Assembly: GCF_008386505.1 (NCBI RefSeq)
Contig: NZ_VUNZ01000001.1
Location: 1,481,937 to 1,545,936 of the forward strand
DNA from: Chryseobacterium sediminis
GTDB taxonomy: Bacteria; Bacteroidota; Bacteroidia; Flavobacteriales; Weeksellaceae
Direction of reading: 5' to 3'
Length of the DNA stretch: 64,000 nucleotides
Part shown: piece by piece, positions 16,801 through 26,760 of the stretch
Layout: the number at the start of each line of letters is the position of its first letter
Position numbering within the stretch: position 1 is the first letter of the stretch
Notes under the pieces: generated by a model
The model's input: only the letters and a program-made list of their open reading frames with translations
Databases searched by the model: none
What the model was told of the DNA's origin: nothing
Program-made: the position numbers and the translations under genes

Positions 16801-19800
16801 ATGTTTAAAAAAGTAATACACCGACCGGTTTTTGCTATCGTAATATCGGTTGTTATCCTGTTTATGGGGGGAATCGCGATGAAACAGCTTCCTACAGAGC
16901 AGTTTCCCAAAATTGCCCCTACCACTGTAGCGGTTTCTATTGCCTACCCTGGTGCAAGTGCAGATGTATTGGTAAAATCATCTCTGATTACCATTGAAAA
17001 TGCCATCAACGGAGTTCAGGGAATGCGTTATATCACCACAGATGCTACCAGTGCCGGAGAAGCTACTGTAAATGTTGTCTTTGATCCCGGAACAGATCCC
17101 AATGAAGCGGTAGTTCTTGTAAAAACAAGAGTAGACCAGGTAATGCCTCTACTGCCAGAGCTTGTACAGAAAGAAGGTGTTGTTGTAAACCCTATTCAGC
17201 CAAGTATGCTGATGTACGTAAACCTTTACAGTACGAATAAAAGTATGGATGAAAAGTTTCTGTACAATTATTCTATGGTGAATATCATCCCGGAAATCAA
17301 CCGTATCCACGGGATTGCAAAATCCCAGATCTTAGGTAGCCGTAGATATGCAATGCGTATCTGGCTGAACCCTGACCGCATGCGTGCGTATTCTATTTCT
17401 GTAGATGAGGTGATGAAGGCTATCGGTGAGCAAAGTATCATCGGACGTCCGGGAAGAATCGGGCAGAGTTCCGGTATTGCAGCACAGTCTCTGGAATATG
17501 TATTGACTTATAAAGGACAGTACAACAAACCGGAAGAATATGAAAATATCATTGTACGTTCCAATGCTGAAGGAGAAAATGTAAAGCTGAAAGATATTGC
17601 TAAAGTAGAATTAGGAAGTGAATTCTTTGATATTTATTCTAATCTTGACGGGCATCCTTCCGCTTCTATCGTACTAAAACAAAACTATGGAAGTAATGCC
17701 AATGACGTGATCAGAGATGTGAAAGCGAAACTGGCAGAAATGAAAGGAAACTTCCCTCCTGGTGTTGATTATAAAATAAGTTATGACGTTTCCCAATTCC
17801 TGGATGCTTCTATTGAGCAGGTAATGCATACTTTGAGAGATGCCTTTATCCTTGTTGCCATTGTAGTTTTCATTTTCCTTGGTGATTGGCGTTCCACCCT
17901 GATCCCTATTATTGCCGTACCGGTTTCATTAATCGGAACTTTCTTTGTAATCCAGTTTTTTGGGTTAACGATTAATCTTGTTACGCTTTTTGCATTGGTA
18001 CTGGCGATCGGAATCGTTGTTGACAATGCGATTGTTGTCATTGAAGCCGTTCACGCCAAAATGGAAGAAAGCGACATCTCACCTTATAAAGCAGTAAAAG
18101 AAGTAATGGGTGAAATTGCGGGGGCTATTATCGCTATTACGGCTGTAATGGTTGCAGTATTCATTCCAATTTCTTTTATGACAGGACCTGTAGGAACTTT
18201 CTACCGTCAGTTTTCTATTACTATGGCCAGTTCTATCGTAATTTCTGCGGTTGTAGCTCTTACCTTAACTCCGGTATTGGCCGCAATGTTATTAAAGAAT
18301 AACCATGGAAAGCCTAAAAAGTCTAATATTTTCACGAAATCTTTAGATGCTTTTAACAGCGGTTTTGATAAAGTGACAGGCAGATATGCTTCATTCCTTA
18401 GAAAGATTGTAAACCGAAAAGTGGTAACATGGGGAATTCTGATTGCTTTCTGTGCCGGAATTTTTGTGATCAACAAAGTACTTCCGGGCGGTTTTATTCC
18501 TAATGAAGATCAGGGAACTATCTATGCGATTATACAGACTCCTCCCGGTTCTACCCTTGAACAGACCAATAAAGTTTCGAGAACCTTACAAAAAATGTGT
18601 ATGGGGGTTGACGGTGTAGAATCAGTATCATCACTTGCCGGATATGAAATCATGACAGAAGGACGTGGTTCCAATGCCGGAACCTGTCTGATCAACCTTA
18701 AAAGCTGGGACAACCGTGATCATTCGGTAAAAGAAATCATGGAAGAACTTGAAGAAAAATCAAAAGATCTGGGTGCAACCATTGAATTCTTTGAACCTCC
18801 GGCTGTACCGGGATTCGGGTCTTCGGGAGGTTTCTCCATGAGATTGCTAGATCTGAACAGAACGACCAATTATCAGGAATTTGATAAGGCTAATAAAGAT
18901 TTCATCGCACAACTGAAAAAGCGTAAAGAACTTTCAGGAGTATTTACCTTCTTCGCAGCCAACTATCCTCAGTATGAACTGGTTTTTGATAATAATGCAG
19001 CCATGCAGAAAGGAGTTTCTATAGGAAAAGCTATGGACAACCTCAACATTCTGATCGGAAGTACATATGAACAGGGCTTTATTCGTTTTGGACAGTTCTT
19101 TAAAGTATATGTACAGTCATCTCCCGAATTCAGAAGGCTTCCTACGGATATTATGAATCTGTATGTAAAAAATGACCGCGATGAAATGGTTCCTTATTCT
19201 GCATTTATGACCATGAAAAAGACCCAGGGACCTAACGAAATTACCCGTTACAATATGTACAATTCTGCAGCAATCCGTGGACTTCCTGCAGCAGGATATA
19301 CTACAGCAGATGCAATTCAGGCGATCAATGAAACGGCAGCAAAAACACTTCCTCACGGATATAAGGTAGCATGGGAAGGATTGTCTTACGATGAAGCACA
19401 GCGTGGTAATGAAGCTATTTATGTTTTCCTTGTTGTTCTTGTATTTGTGTATCTGGTTCTGGCGGCTCAGTATGAAAGTTTCCTTATTCCGTTTGCTGTA
19501 CTTTGCTCACTTCCTGTAGGGGTTTTCGGATCTTTTTTATTATTAAAAGCAATGGGTCTTGAAAATGATATTTATGCGCAGGTAGGATTGATTATGATCA
19601 TCGGATTATTAGGAAAAAATGCAGTTCTTATTGTAGAATTTGCGGTGAAAAGGCGTCAGGCCGGCGATTCTATTCTGGAAGCAGCAGTGGAAGGATCCAA
19701 AGCCCGTTTCAGACCTATCCTGATGACTTCATTTGCCTTCATCGCCGGTTTGGTTCCGCTTGTTTTTGCAAGAGGTGCCGGAGCTATCGGAAATCATACC

Positions 19801-19962
19801 ATCGGAGCTTCCTCATTGGGAGGAATGTTGATAGGAACCCTTTTCGGAGTTATTGTAATTCCAGGGCTTTACTACATATTTGCCAAGTGGTCTGATGGTA
19901 AAAAAATGATTAAAGACGAAGATGAATCTCCATTAAGCGAAGACATGATCCATTATGAATAA
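16801..19962 (+). CDS. RND multidrug efflux transporter (AcrB/HAE1 family)
   Basis: At 1053 residues it has the full HAE1 length, with 12 expected membrane helices and two large periplasmic loops. The N-terminus FKKVIHRPVFAIVISVVIL is the first helix. The TM4 proton-relay region LVLAIGIVVDNAIVVIEAV carries the paired acidic residues, and the TM10-11 region contains GLLGKNAVLIVEFA. It uses the proton gradient to export drugs, bile salts or dyes together with the adaptor and channel encoded either side. The outer-membrane gene overlaps its end by 8 bases, so translation is coupled. Confidence 0.95.
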   Translation: MFKKVIHRPVFAIVISVVILFMGGIAMKQLPTEQFPKIAPTTVAVSIAYPGASADVLVKSSLITIENAINGVQGMRYITTDATSAGEATVNVVFDPGTDPNEAVVLVKTRVDQVMPLLPELVQKEGVVVNPIQPSMLMYVNLYSTNKSMDEKFLYNYSMVNIIPEINRIHGIAKSQILGSRRYAMRIWLNPDRMRAYSISVDEVMKAIGEQSIIGRPGRIGQSSGIAAQSLEYVLTYKGQYNKPEEYENIIVRSNAEGENVKLKDIAKVELGSEFFDIYSNLDGHPSASIVLKQNYGSNANDVIRDVKAKLAEMKGNFPPGVDYKISYDVSQFLDASIEQVMHTLRDAFILVAIVVFIFLGDWRSTLIPIIAVPVSLIGTFFVIQFFGLTINLVTLFALVLAIGIVVDNAIVVIEAVHAKMEESDISPYKAVKEVMGEIAGAIIAITAVMVAVFIPISFMTGPVGTFYRQFSITMASSIVISAVVALTLTPVLAAMLLKNNHGKPKKSNIFTKSLDAFNSGFDKVTGRYASFLRKIVNRKVVTWGILIAFCAGIFVINKVLPGGFIPNEDQGTIYAIIQTPPGSTLEQTNKVSRTLQKMCMGVDGVESVSSLAGYEIMTEGRGSNAGTCLINLKSWDNRDHSVKEIMEELEEKSKDLGATIEFFEPPAVPGFGSSGGFSMRLLDLNRTTNYQEFDKANKDFIAQLKKRKELSGVFTFFAANYPQYELVFDNNAAMQKGVSIGKAMDNLNILIGSTYEQGFIRFGQFFKVYVQSSPEFRRLPTDIMNLYVKNDRDEMVPYSAFMTMKKTQGPNEITRYNMYNSAAIRGLPAAGYTTADAIQAINETAAKTLPHGYKVAWEGLSYDEAQRGNEAIYVFLVVLVFVYLVLAAQYESFLIPFAVLCSLPVGVFGSFLLLKAMGLENDIYAQVGLIMIIGLLGKNAVLIVEFAVKRRQAGDSILEAAVEGSKARFRPILMTSFAFIAGLVPLVFARGAGAIGNHTIGASSLGGMLIGTLFGVIVIPGLYYIFAKWSDGKKMIKDEDESPLSEDMIHYE

Positions 19963-21424
19963 AAGAAAAATATATCAATATACAGGTCTGGCAGTCTTCT
20001 TATTAAGCCTTACTGCCTGTAAACCTATAGAAATAGAACAGCGTGCTGAAAATAAAACCGTTCCTGAAAAATACGGTTCAGCAGAAAATGATACCTCCAA
20101 TACCGGAAAACTGACATGGAATGAATATTTCAGTGACCCTCATCTTCAGGAGTTGATCAGCCAGGCACTTCAGAACAATCAGGAACTTAATATTGTTCTT
20201 CAGGAAATTGAAATGTCGAAAAATGAAATCAAAGCCAGAAAAGGCGAATACCTTCCTTCGGTAGGTTTAAAAGCCGGCGCCGGAGTAGACAAAGTAAGCC
20301 GATACACCAATATCGGAGCTATGGAAGCCAACACGGAAATAGAACCGGGCAGGGAAATGCCTGAACCCTTATTTGACTTTGGAGTGGGTGCGCAGGCGAA
20401 ATGGGAAACAGATATCTGGGGGAAACTTCATAATGCAACAAAAGCTCAGGTACAGAGATATCTTGCCAGCGTTGAAGGGAAAAATTTCATGATCACCCAT
20501 CTGATCTCAGAAATTGCTGATTCTTATTATGAATTACTGGCCATGGATAATGAACTGGTGATTTTGAATCAAAATATCAAGATTCAGAATGATGCACTGG
20601 AAATTATCAGGGATTTAAAAAAGAATGCCCGATCCAACGAGCTGGCTGTGCAGAGATTTGAGGCTCAGGTTCTGAAAACTCAGGGCATGCAGTATGATAT
20701 TCAGCAAAAGATTGTGGAAACGGAAAACAGAATTAATTTTCTTGTAGGAAGATTTCCCCAACATGTAGAAAGAAGTCAGGATTCATTTGATTCTGTTGTT
20801 CCTCAAGCCGTTTATGGAGGGATTCCTTCTGAACTTCTGGAAAACAGACCTGACATCAAACAGGCTGAGTACGAACTTGCTGCAGCTAAGCTTGATATCA
20901 AAGCAGCCAAAGCAAGGTTCTACCCTTCTCTTGATCTTTCTGCAGGTGTCGGGTTACAGGCTTTTAATCCTTTGTATATCATCAGGCCTCAGTCGTTTCT
21001 GTTTTCTCTTGCAGGAGAACTTACGGCCCCATTGATTAACAGAAGAGCGATTAAAGCGGCCTATTACAATGCCAATGCAAAACAGATTCAGGCAGTGTAT
21101 CATTATGAGCAGACTGTTTTGGGAGCTTATATTGAAGTAGCAAACCAGTTGTCCAAAATTCATAATCTGGAAAGCAGCGTGAACATCAAATCGAAGGAAG
21201 TAGATGCTTTAACCAAATCTATTGATATTTCCAATGACCTGTTCAAATATGCCCGAGCCGATTATATGGAGGTTCTGCTTACTCAGCGTGATGCACTGGA
21301 GTCAAAGTTTGAACTGGTGGAAAAGAAAGTGAATCAGCTTAAAGCGAGTGTGGCAGTATACAGGGCTTTAGGTGGCGGCTGGGATCAGACTCCTTTGGCT
21401 GTTCCTGATATTAAAAAACAATAA
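19955..21424 (+). CDS. Outer-membrane efflux channel (OprM/NodT-type lipoprotein)
   Basis: The 489-residue protein has a lipoprotein signal ending LLSLTAC (Cys22) and two OEP repeats of the TolC family. Around residues 60-260 lie the first long helices (LQELISQALQNNQELNIVLQ), and the second repeat begins near GIPSELLENRPDIKQAEYEL, the family hallmark. It forms the trimeric outer-membrane duct for the pump encoded just upstream. A terminator follows after 26 bases and ends the operon. Confidence 0.93.
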   Translation: MNKRKIYQYTGLAVFLLSLTACKPIEIEQRAENKTVPEKYGSAENDTSNTGKLTWNEYFSDPHLQELISQALQNNQELNIVLQEIEMSKNEIKARKGEYLPSVGLKAGAGVDKVSRYTNIGAMEANTEIEPGREMPEPLFDFGVGAQAKWETDIWGKLHNATKAQVQRYLASVEGKNFMITHLISEIADSYYELLAMDNELVILNQNIKIQNDALEIIRDLKKNARSNELAVQRFEAQVLKTQGMQYDIQQKIVETENRINFLVGRFPQHVERSQDSFDSVVPQAVYGGIPSELLENRPDIKQAEYELAAAKLDIKAAKARFYPSLDLSAGVGLQAFNPLYIIRPQSFLFSLAGELTAPLINRRAIKAAYYNANAKQIQAVYHYEQTVLGAYIEVANQLSKIHNLESSVNIKSKEVDALTKSIDISNDLFKYARADYMEVLLTQRDALESKFELVEKKVNQLKASVAVYRALGGGWDQTPLAVPDIKKQ

Positions 21425-21450
21425 ATCCATATTTCAATCTTGTTTTCATA

Positions 21451-21482
21451 AGAAGTCTTCCGAAAGGGAGGCTTCTTTTTTT
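21451..21482 (+). terminator. Terminator of the RND efflux operon
   Basis: AGAAGTCTTCC and GGGAGGCTTCT pair over 11 bases (two G-U pairs) with a GAAA tetraloop, then seven T residues. Confidence 0.9.
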
Positions 21483-21534
21483 AGTTAAAAAGACTAAATT
21501 AGTTTCTATTGAATATTACAACCTGTAAGTTATT

Positions 21535-21570
21535 TAACCACAGATTTCACGGATGAACACAGATGTTTGA
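21535..21570 (+). repeat. Short dispersed repeat (ACAGATTT..CACAGATG module)
   Basis: TTAACCACAGATTTCACGG..AACACAGATGTTTG matches the short module seen at 3488, 3655, 13990 (inverted relative to 3488) and 46675. It stands alone here, without the longer 155-bp part. Non-coding. Confidence 0.6.
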
Positions 21571-21762
21571 TCATTTTAAAATAAAGCTCCTAATGCCTAT
21601 TCTGTAGTGAACGTGCTATAAAATAAACAAAAAGTCTACAAAAACAATAGACTTATAGTGTTAACTTTAATTCACACCTTTAAATCTTATTTTTTTATAA
21701 TTTTTTAACATTTTAAATTATAGTTTAAATAATTGATTAACAAATAAATAAAAACAATACGC

Positions 21763-21796
21763 TTTGTATTTTTTAAATAGTCTACTAATTTAGTAG
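21763..21796 (+). promoter_or_regulatory. Promoter with overlapping palindromic operator for the leader/SusCD unit
   Basis: TTTG at 21763-21766 and TAATTTAG at 21786-21793, 19 bases apart, fit the Bacteroidetes promoter with one mismatch in the -7 box. The -7 box lies inside a perfect palindrome CTACTAATTTAGTAG (21782-21796). A repressor bound there would block the promoter. The regulator is not encoded nearby. The site is 92 bases before the Cys/Met-rich small ORF. Confidence 0.55.
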
Positions 21797-21888
21797 GTTA
21801 ATATGATTTATCTCATACCCTCCTTTTGCCGGGTTCATCAATTATTAAATAATTTTGACCCAGTTAAAAAAACATAAACTTTATTCTC

Positions 21889-22035
21889 ATGAATAAGAAC
21901 CACTTTGATTCTTACCTATGCACTATCGCGGCAACTGCACAACAACAGTGTTCTGCAGAGCATCGCCTTTCACAGCACACCTGTATTTCTCAAGACATGT
22001 GCTTTGATATGATGTGCAAAATGATGATGTCATAA
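21889..22035 (+). CDS. Cys/Met-rich 48-residue leader-like peptide upstream of SusCD
   Basis: An ATG opens a 48-residue frame with Cys at 11, 21, 32, 38 and 43 and seven Met after the start counting the run at the end (SQDMCFDMMCKMMMS). It has no signal peptide or membrane segment. It lies between the palindromic promoter and the SusC gene on the same strand. The composition is so skewed to sulfur amino acids that a translated leader sensing Cys/Met supply is a reasonable idea, as in classical amino-acid attenuators. A small metal-binding protein is the alternative. The start is chosen as the first ATG after the promoter. Confidence 0.5.
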   Translation: MNKNHFDSYLCTIAATAQQQCSAEHRLSQHTCISQDMCFDMMCKMMMS

Positions 22036-22070
22036 CTTGCTAAGAGATACATTCATTACTGTAGGAATGA

Positions 22071-22094
22071 AAGCCATGAGTTCAGGGCTTCTTT
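22071..22094 (+). promoter_or_regulatory. Possible attenuator hairpin between leader ORF and SusC
   Basis: AAGCC and GGCTT pair, extended by TGA/TCA across one mismatch, followed by CTTTAA. The hairpin begins 36 bases after the leader stop codon. The T-tract is short, so this is weak evidence for attenuation. Confidence 0.25.
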
Positions 22095-22228
22095 AATCCG
22101 GGTACATCTCCTGTACATTTTATTATTCTGTTTCTTATATCTCCCTGAAAAAGGAGGAGGAAAGTTGTTATTGAGTACAGACAGATCAGCAGTAATACAC
22201 ACTTCAATTTTAAACCTAGATTAATATA

Positions 22229-25183
22229 ATGAAAAAGAAACAATGTAAACTTGGTGTATTAGCTGTACTTCTGTTCGCGGAATATGGTTATGCCCAAACT
22301 AAAGACAGTCTTTCCAAAGAAACTTCAATAAAGGAAGTGGTTGTGGTAGCCTTCGGGAAGCAGAAAAAAGAAGAGATCACAGGATCTGTACAGTCATTGA
22401 AGGCAAAAGACTTGTCTAATCTTCAGAACGGAAATATCCTTCAGGGAATTGGAGGAAAAGTAGCGGGTGTACAGGTAATTTCTTCCGGCCAGCCTGGTTC
22501 TCAGCCCACCATCAGAATGAGAGGAATAGGTTCTATCAACGCTTCCAGTGATCCATTAATTGTATTGGACGGTATTCCTTACAGTGGAAACCTGAACAGC
22601 ATAGCAGCATCAGATATTGAAAGCATTTCTTTTCTTGAGGATGCTTCTTCCAATGCTTTATATGGTTCCAGAGGAGCCAATGGAGTGATTATTGTGAATA
22701 CAAAAAGAGGTAAGAGTAAAGGACTGAGCATTGAAGCCGATGTCAGAACCGGAGTTAACTTCAGATCTATTGAAGATTATTCTGTGTATACTTCTCCACA
22801 AGATTATTATACAGCCTATTATAACAGAGCCAGAATTGGCGAAATAGCCAGATTAAAACAACCAGGAGCAGTTCCTTCCGGAGCCAGTCCGCATGATGTG
22901 GGACTTTCAGCATTGAATAAATTAGGATATAATGTTTATAATGTCCCGTTCAGTCAACTTATTTCAAAGGATGGATCTTTCAATCCGGATGCGAAACTAT
23001 TGTATCAGGACAACTGGAAAAAACTGCTTTTCAGACCTTCTTTGAGAAGAGAAGCGACAGTAGGTATCAATGCCAATGGGGATCAGGTAAAATCTTATAC
23101 TTCCCTTAATTATCTGGATGATAAAGGGTATTTAATTTCTTCAGGTTTTGAAAGATTCGGGATCAGATCGAATGTAGATTATTCCATCACATCAAAACTG
23201 AAGTTAACCAGTGCTTTGTCTTATACCTACAGTAAGCAGGATTTCGGAGAAACAGGAGGCTTTTCCAACCCTTTCCAGTTTGCGAGAAACATTGCTCCGT
23301 TTTATCCTGTTTTCCTCAGGGATAACAATTACCAAAGATTGTATGACAGCAATGGAAATGCTTTATACGACTATGGAGACGGTCAGGGACCCAACGGAGC
23401 CACAAGGTCTTATGCTGTTTTTGAAAATCCTGTAGGCAATCTTCAGAAAGATAAATCTCAGACCGTAAGTAATATCACCAATCTTAACCTTGGTTTAAAT
23501 TATGAAATTGTCAAAGGACTCGATTTCACTTACAATTTCGGAGCCTATCTTGAAAATACAAGAAATCTTCAGTTTGGAAATACGGAAGGAGGAACTTCAT
23601 CTTCTGTAGGAGGAACTATTTCGCAGGGTTCTAATTTTAAATATACCCTGAACCACCAGCAATTGCTTACGTATCAGAAAAAATTGGGAAATCACAGTTT
23701 TAATCTTCTTGTAGGACATGAGCTGAACAAGATTAAAGATGATGGTTTTTCTGGATCAAAACAGCAACTTTTATTACCGGACTCCCAGTCTTTTGACAAT
23801 GCTGTAAAAATTACAGATTTATCAGGCAGCGGCTATGAATATGCTGTGGAAGGATATTTCACAAGGTTATTGTATAATTATGACGGGAAATATTTCTTTA
23901 ATGCTAATATCCGCAGAGATGGTTCTTCCGTTTTTTCTCCGGAAAGCAGATGGGGAAATTTCTATGGATTGGGGCTGGCCTGGAATATTGCAAAGGAAAA
24001 TTTCCTTAAGGATAATACGATAATTAATTCTTTAAAATTAAAAGCATCTTACGGACAGCAGGGAAATGACAACATTCTTTTAGGAGGTTCCAACAGAGAT
24101 TATTATGCTTATCAGGATATCTACGGAATTAATAATTTCGGGGATGACAAACCCGTTCTTTCGCTTAAAAAACAAGGAAATAAGGATTTAAAATGGGAAA
24201 CTTCCAAAAATCTGAATGCCGGTTTTGAACTGTCACTTTTAAAAAACAGAATAACCCTGAATACTGATTATTTTGAAAGAAAAGTGTCGGATATGATTTA
24301 CACACTTCCTCTTCCTCCGTCCAATGCAGGTTCTTATGTGAAATATGGAAATATCGGGGATATGACCAACAGAGGTGTTCAGGCCAATCTAAGCGTGGAT
24401 ATTCTCCGTGGTGACGAGTTCCAATGGAATATCTATGCTAATGCCACTCATTATAAGAATAAAATTACCAGATTACCTGCTGAACAAAGAAATACAGGTC
24501 TGGTTACCGGCTTGTTTATCCTTACAGAAGGTGGAGACCGCTATACCTATTTCCTTAAAGAGTTTGCCGGAGTAAATCCGGAAAACGGAGATGCATTATG
24601 GTATCGTACATCCATAAACCCTGCCACTCAGAAAGAGGAAAGAACTGTCACCAGCAATTATAAGGATGCTACAGATTATAACACTGGCAAATCAGCCATT
24701 CCAAAGGTATATGGTGGATTCGGGACAGATTTTACCTACAAGAGATTCAATCTGGCCGTGAATTTTGCCTACCAGTTCGGAGGATATGGATATGATGATA
24801 TTTACAGAAGCTTATTCCATTCGGACAGCTATGGATCTAACTATTCAACGGATCTGGATAAAACATGGACTCCTGAAAACCCGACTGCTGCACTGCCAAG
24901 AGTAGATCTTACTGCAACGAACCAGAACGGAAATTCAACACTTTATCTGATTAAGTCGGATTATATCAGTCTTCAGGATGTCACCCTCTCCTATCAGCTT
25001 CCTGATGGTTTTGCACAGCAGGCAGGCTTATCAGGTCTAAAAATCTATGTGACAGGTAACAACCTGTATCTGTGGTCTAAGAGAAAAGGATATGATCCAA
25101 GAGCTTCACTAACAGGAGTTTCTGACGCCTACCGATATTCTCTGTTATCAAGTGTCTCTTTAGGCTTTAAACTTAATTTTTAA
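22229..25183 (+). CDS. SusC/RagA-type TonB-dependent outer-membrane transporter
   Basis: The 984-residue protein has a signal peptide (to about 23) and the SusC signature IKEVVVVAFGKQKKEEITGS (about 35). A plug domain follows with VQVISSGQPGSQPTIRMRG, PLIVLDGIPY and ALYGSRGANGVIIVNTKRG (to about 160), then the 22-strand barrel ending in a C-terminal Phe (GFKLNF). The usual N-terminal carboxypeptidase-like domain is missing: the TonB-box region follows the signal almost directly. With SusD it imports a bulky nutrient. No glycan enzyme is next to it, so a peptide, sulfonate or other substrate is possible. The SusD gene follows after 9 bases. Confidence 0.95.
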   Translation: MKKKQCKLGVLAVLLFAEYGYAQTKDSLSKETSIKEVVVVAFGKQKKEEITGSVQSLKAKDLSNLQNGNILQGIGGKVAGVQVISSGQPGSQPTIRMRGIGSINASSDPLIVLDGIPYSGNLNSIAASDIESISFLEDASSNALYGSRGANGVIIVNTKRGKSKGLSIEADVRTGVNFRSIEDYSVYTSPQDYYTAYYNRARIGEIARLKQPGAVPSGASPHDVGLSALNKLGYNVYNVPFSQLISKDGSFNPDAKLLYQDNWKKLLFRPSLRREATVGINANGDQVKSYTSLNYLDDKGYLISSGFERFGIRSNVDYSITSKLKLTSALSYTYSKQDFGETGGFSNPFQFARNIAPFYPVFLRDNNYQRLYDSNGNALYDYGDGQGPNGATRSYAVFENPVGNLQKDKSQTVSNITNLNLGLNYEIVKGLDFTYNFGAYLENTRNLQFGNTEGGTSSSVGGTISQGSNFKYTLNHQQLLTYQKKLGNHSFNLLVGHELNKIKDDGFSGSKQQLLLPDSQSFDNAVKITDLSGSGYEYAVEGYFTRLLYNYDGKYFFNANIRRDGSSVFSPESRWGNFYGLGLAWNIAKENFLKDNTIINSLKLKASYGQQGNDNILLGGSNRDYYAYQDIYGINNFGDDKPVLSLKKQGNKDLKWETSKNLNAGFELSLLKNRITLNTDYFERKVSDMIYTLPLPPSNAGSYVKYGNIGDMTNRGVQANLSVDILRGDEFQWNIYANATHYKNKITRLPAEQRNTGLVTGLFILTEGGDRYTYFLKEFAGVNPENGDALWYRTSINPATQKEERTVTSNYKDATDYNTGKSAIPKVYGGFGTDFTYKRFNLAVNFAYQFGGYGYDDIYRSLFHSDSYGSNYSTDLDKTWTPENPTAALPRVDLTATNQNGNSTLYLIKSDYISLQDVTLSYQLPDGFAQQAGLSGLKIYVTGNNLYLWSKRKGYDPRASLTGVSDAYRYSLLSSVSLGFKLNF

Positions 25184-25192
25184 AAGAATAGA

Positions 25193-26656
25193 ATGAAAAA
25201 AATAAAATACTTTATAGCAGCTGTAACCATAGGTTTTATAACCACCAGCTGTGCCAATGATCTCAATACTTTACCGGAAGGTGATATTTCCGGTGAACAG
25301 CTGAATAATGATTCTTCCAGTCCGGAAAAAATCCTGGGCGGAATCTATCTTGATCTTCGCAGCAATGGTGCCGGCGGTACTACCGTTCACTCAGATTTTG
25401 GAATCATGGGAATCAAAGCAGGTGCCGACCTGATGTCAAATGATGTTATCCAGTCTACAAATCAACATTTGGGAATGTTTTATAATTACGAAGCTACTAA
25501 TGCCAGCAACATTGCTTCTGAGATTGTATGGACTACTTTTTATGCGAGAATATTTGTGATCAACAAGCTTCTAGATGATTTGGATAAAAATGCGAATGCA
25601 AAGAACAGAGCCATTGCAGGACAGTTATTGGCTTTGAGAGCCTACTCTTATTTTTATTTAGTCCGTTTTTATGCCAATGATTATAGCGGTCATCAGGCTG
25701 AACCGGGACTTCCATTGGTTCTTACGGCAAAAAATCCCAGCCAGGGACTTCCAAGATCAACTGTTGCTGAGGTGTATGCACAAATCAAAAAGGATATTGA
25801 GGAATCTATTACTCTTTTGGATACGTATGCCCGCCCGTCCAGAGCCCAGATTGATAAAAGAACTGCCAAGGCCATTGCAGCTGAAGTATTTCTGGAAACG
25901 GGAGATTACATCAAAGCTGCCCAATATGCTGAGGAAAGTAAGCAGGGTGTTGGCCTTATGACAGAAGATGATTATACCACTACCGGATTTTCCAATATCA
26001 ATAATCCTGAGGTAATATGGGGTTTTCATAATACGATTTCTACCATGAGTATCGGAAATTATTATGCATCATTCTTCTCGATGTTCGATAATACCAATGA
26101 AGGATATGCCGGAGCTGCACAGATCCGTAAACTGATAGACAAACGTCTTTATGAAGCAATTCCTGAAACGGATTACCGTAAAAAAGTGTTCAATGGCAGT
26201 CAGGCTGCAGCTTATACCTTTAACGGAAAAACAAAAAATTATCCGCCTTATGTAAGCTTGAAGTTTAAGGATCCAACTCTTTTTGAAGGAGATTATATTT
26301 ACATCCGGGCTTCTTCATTATATTATGTACAGGCTGAAGCCCTTGCCAGACAGGGAAGAGAAGCGGAAGCAAGACAAGTATTATTCGATATTACCTCGAA
26401 AAGGAATAAGGCTTATACACTATCTACAAAATCAGGCAATGAGCTGATCAATGAGATTGTCCTTCAAAAAAGAATAGAACTTTGGGGAGAAGGCTATGCA
26501 TGGTTTGATATGAAAAGATTAAATACCCCTTTAGAAAGAGTATACACAGGAACGAATCATACTTTTGGAAGATTCAACCTTACTCCGGATAAATTCAGAT
26601 TCCAGATTCCTAATAAAGAAATTAATAATAACCCACAAATCAAGCAGAATGAATAG
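25193..26656 (+). CDS. SusD/RagB-type surface lipoprotein
   Basis: The 487-residue lipoprotein (ITTSC, Cys20) carries the SusD fold: TPR-like helices such as ALRAYSYFYLVRFYANDY and a C-terminal part with ELINEIVLQKRIELWGEGYAWFDMKRLN, a hallmark of the family. It sits on the cell surface as the lid of the SusC transporter and binds the substrate. It is the last gene of the operon; a terminator follows after 43 bases. Confidence 0.94.
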   Translation: MKKIKYFIAAVTIGFITTSCANDLNTLPEGDISGEQLNNDSSSPEKILGGIYLDLRSNGAGGTTVHSDFGIMGIKAGADLMSNDVIQSTNQHLGMFYNYEATNASNIASEIVWTTFYARIFVINKLLDDLDKNANAKNRAIAGQLLALRAYSYFYLVRFYANDYSGHQAEPGLPLVLTAKNPSQGLPRSTVAEVYAQIKKDIEESITLLDTYARPSRAQIDKRTAKAIAAEVFLETGDYIKAAQYAEESKQGVGLMTEDDYTTTGFSNINNPEVIWGFHNTISTMSIGNYYASFFSMFDNTNEGYAGAAQIRKLIDKRLYEAIPETDYRKKVFNGSQAAAYTFNGKTKNYPPYVSLKFKDPTLFEGDYIYIRASSLYYVQAEALARQGREAEARQVLFDITSKRNKAYTLSTKSGNELINEIVLQKRIELWGEGYAWFDMKRLNTPLERVYTGTNHTFGRFNLTPDKFRFQIPNKEINNNPQIKQNE

Positions 26657-26699
26657 ATAAACCTAAAACAATTTTACATTCAAATATATTCAGTGACGA

Positions 26700-26731
26700 G
26701 GCATCATTTACTAGTAAATGATGCCTTTTTT
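26700..26731 (+). terminator. Terminator of the SusCD operon
   Basis: GGCATCATTTA and TAAATGATGCC form a perfect 11-bp stem with a CTAG loop, then TTTTTTA. Confidence 0.9.
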
Positions 26732-26760
26732 ATTGATAATTACTGAACTGTAAGTTTCTC

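Noticed and set aside
21809-21850. SAM-I riboswitch-like string on the minus strand (GATGAACCCGGCAA and GGAGGG)
   Set aside because: The parts are in the wrong order for SAM-I, and no minus-strand gene lies downstream.
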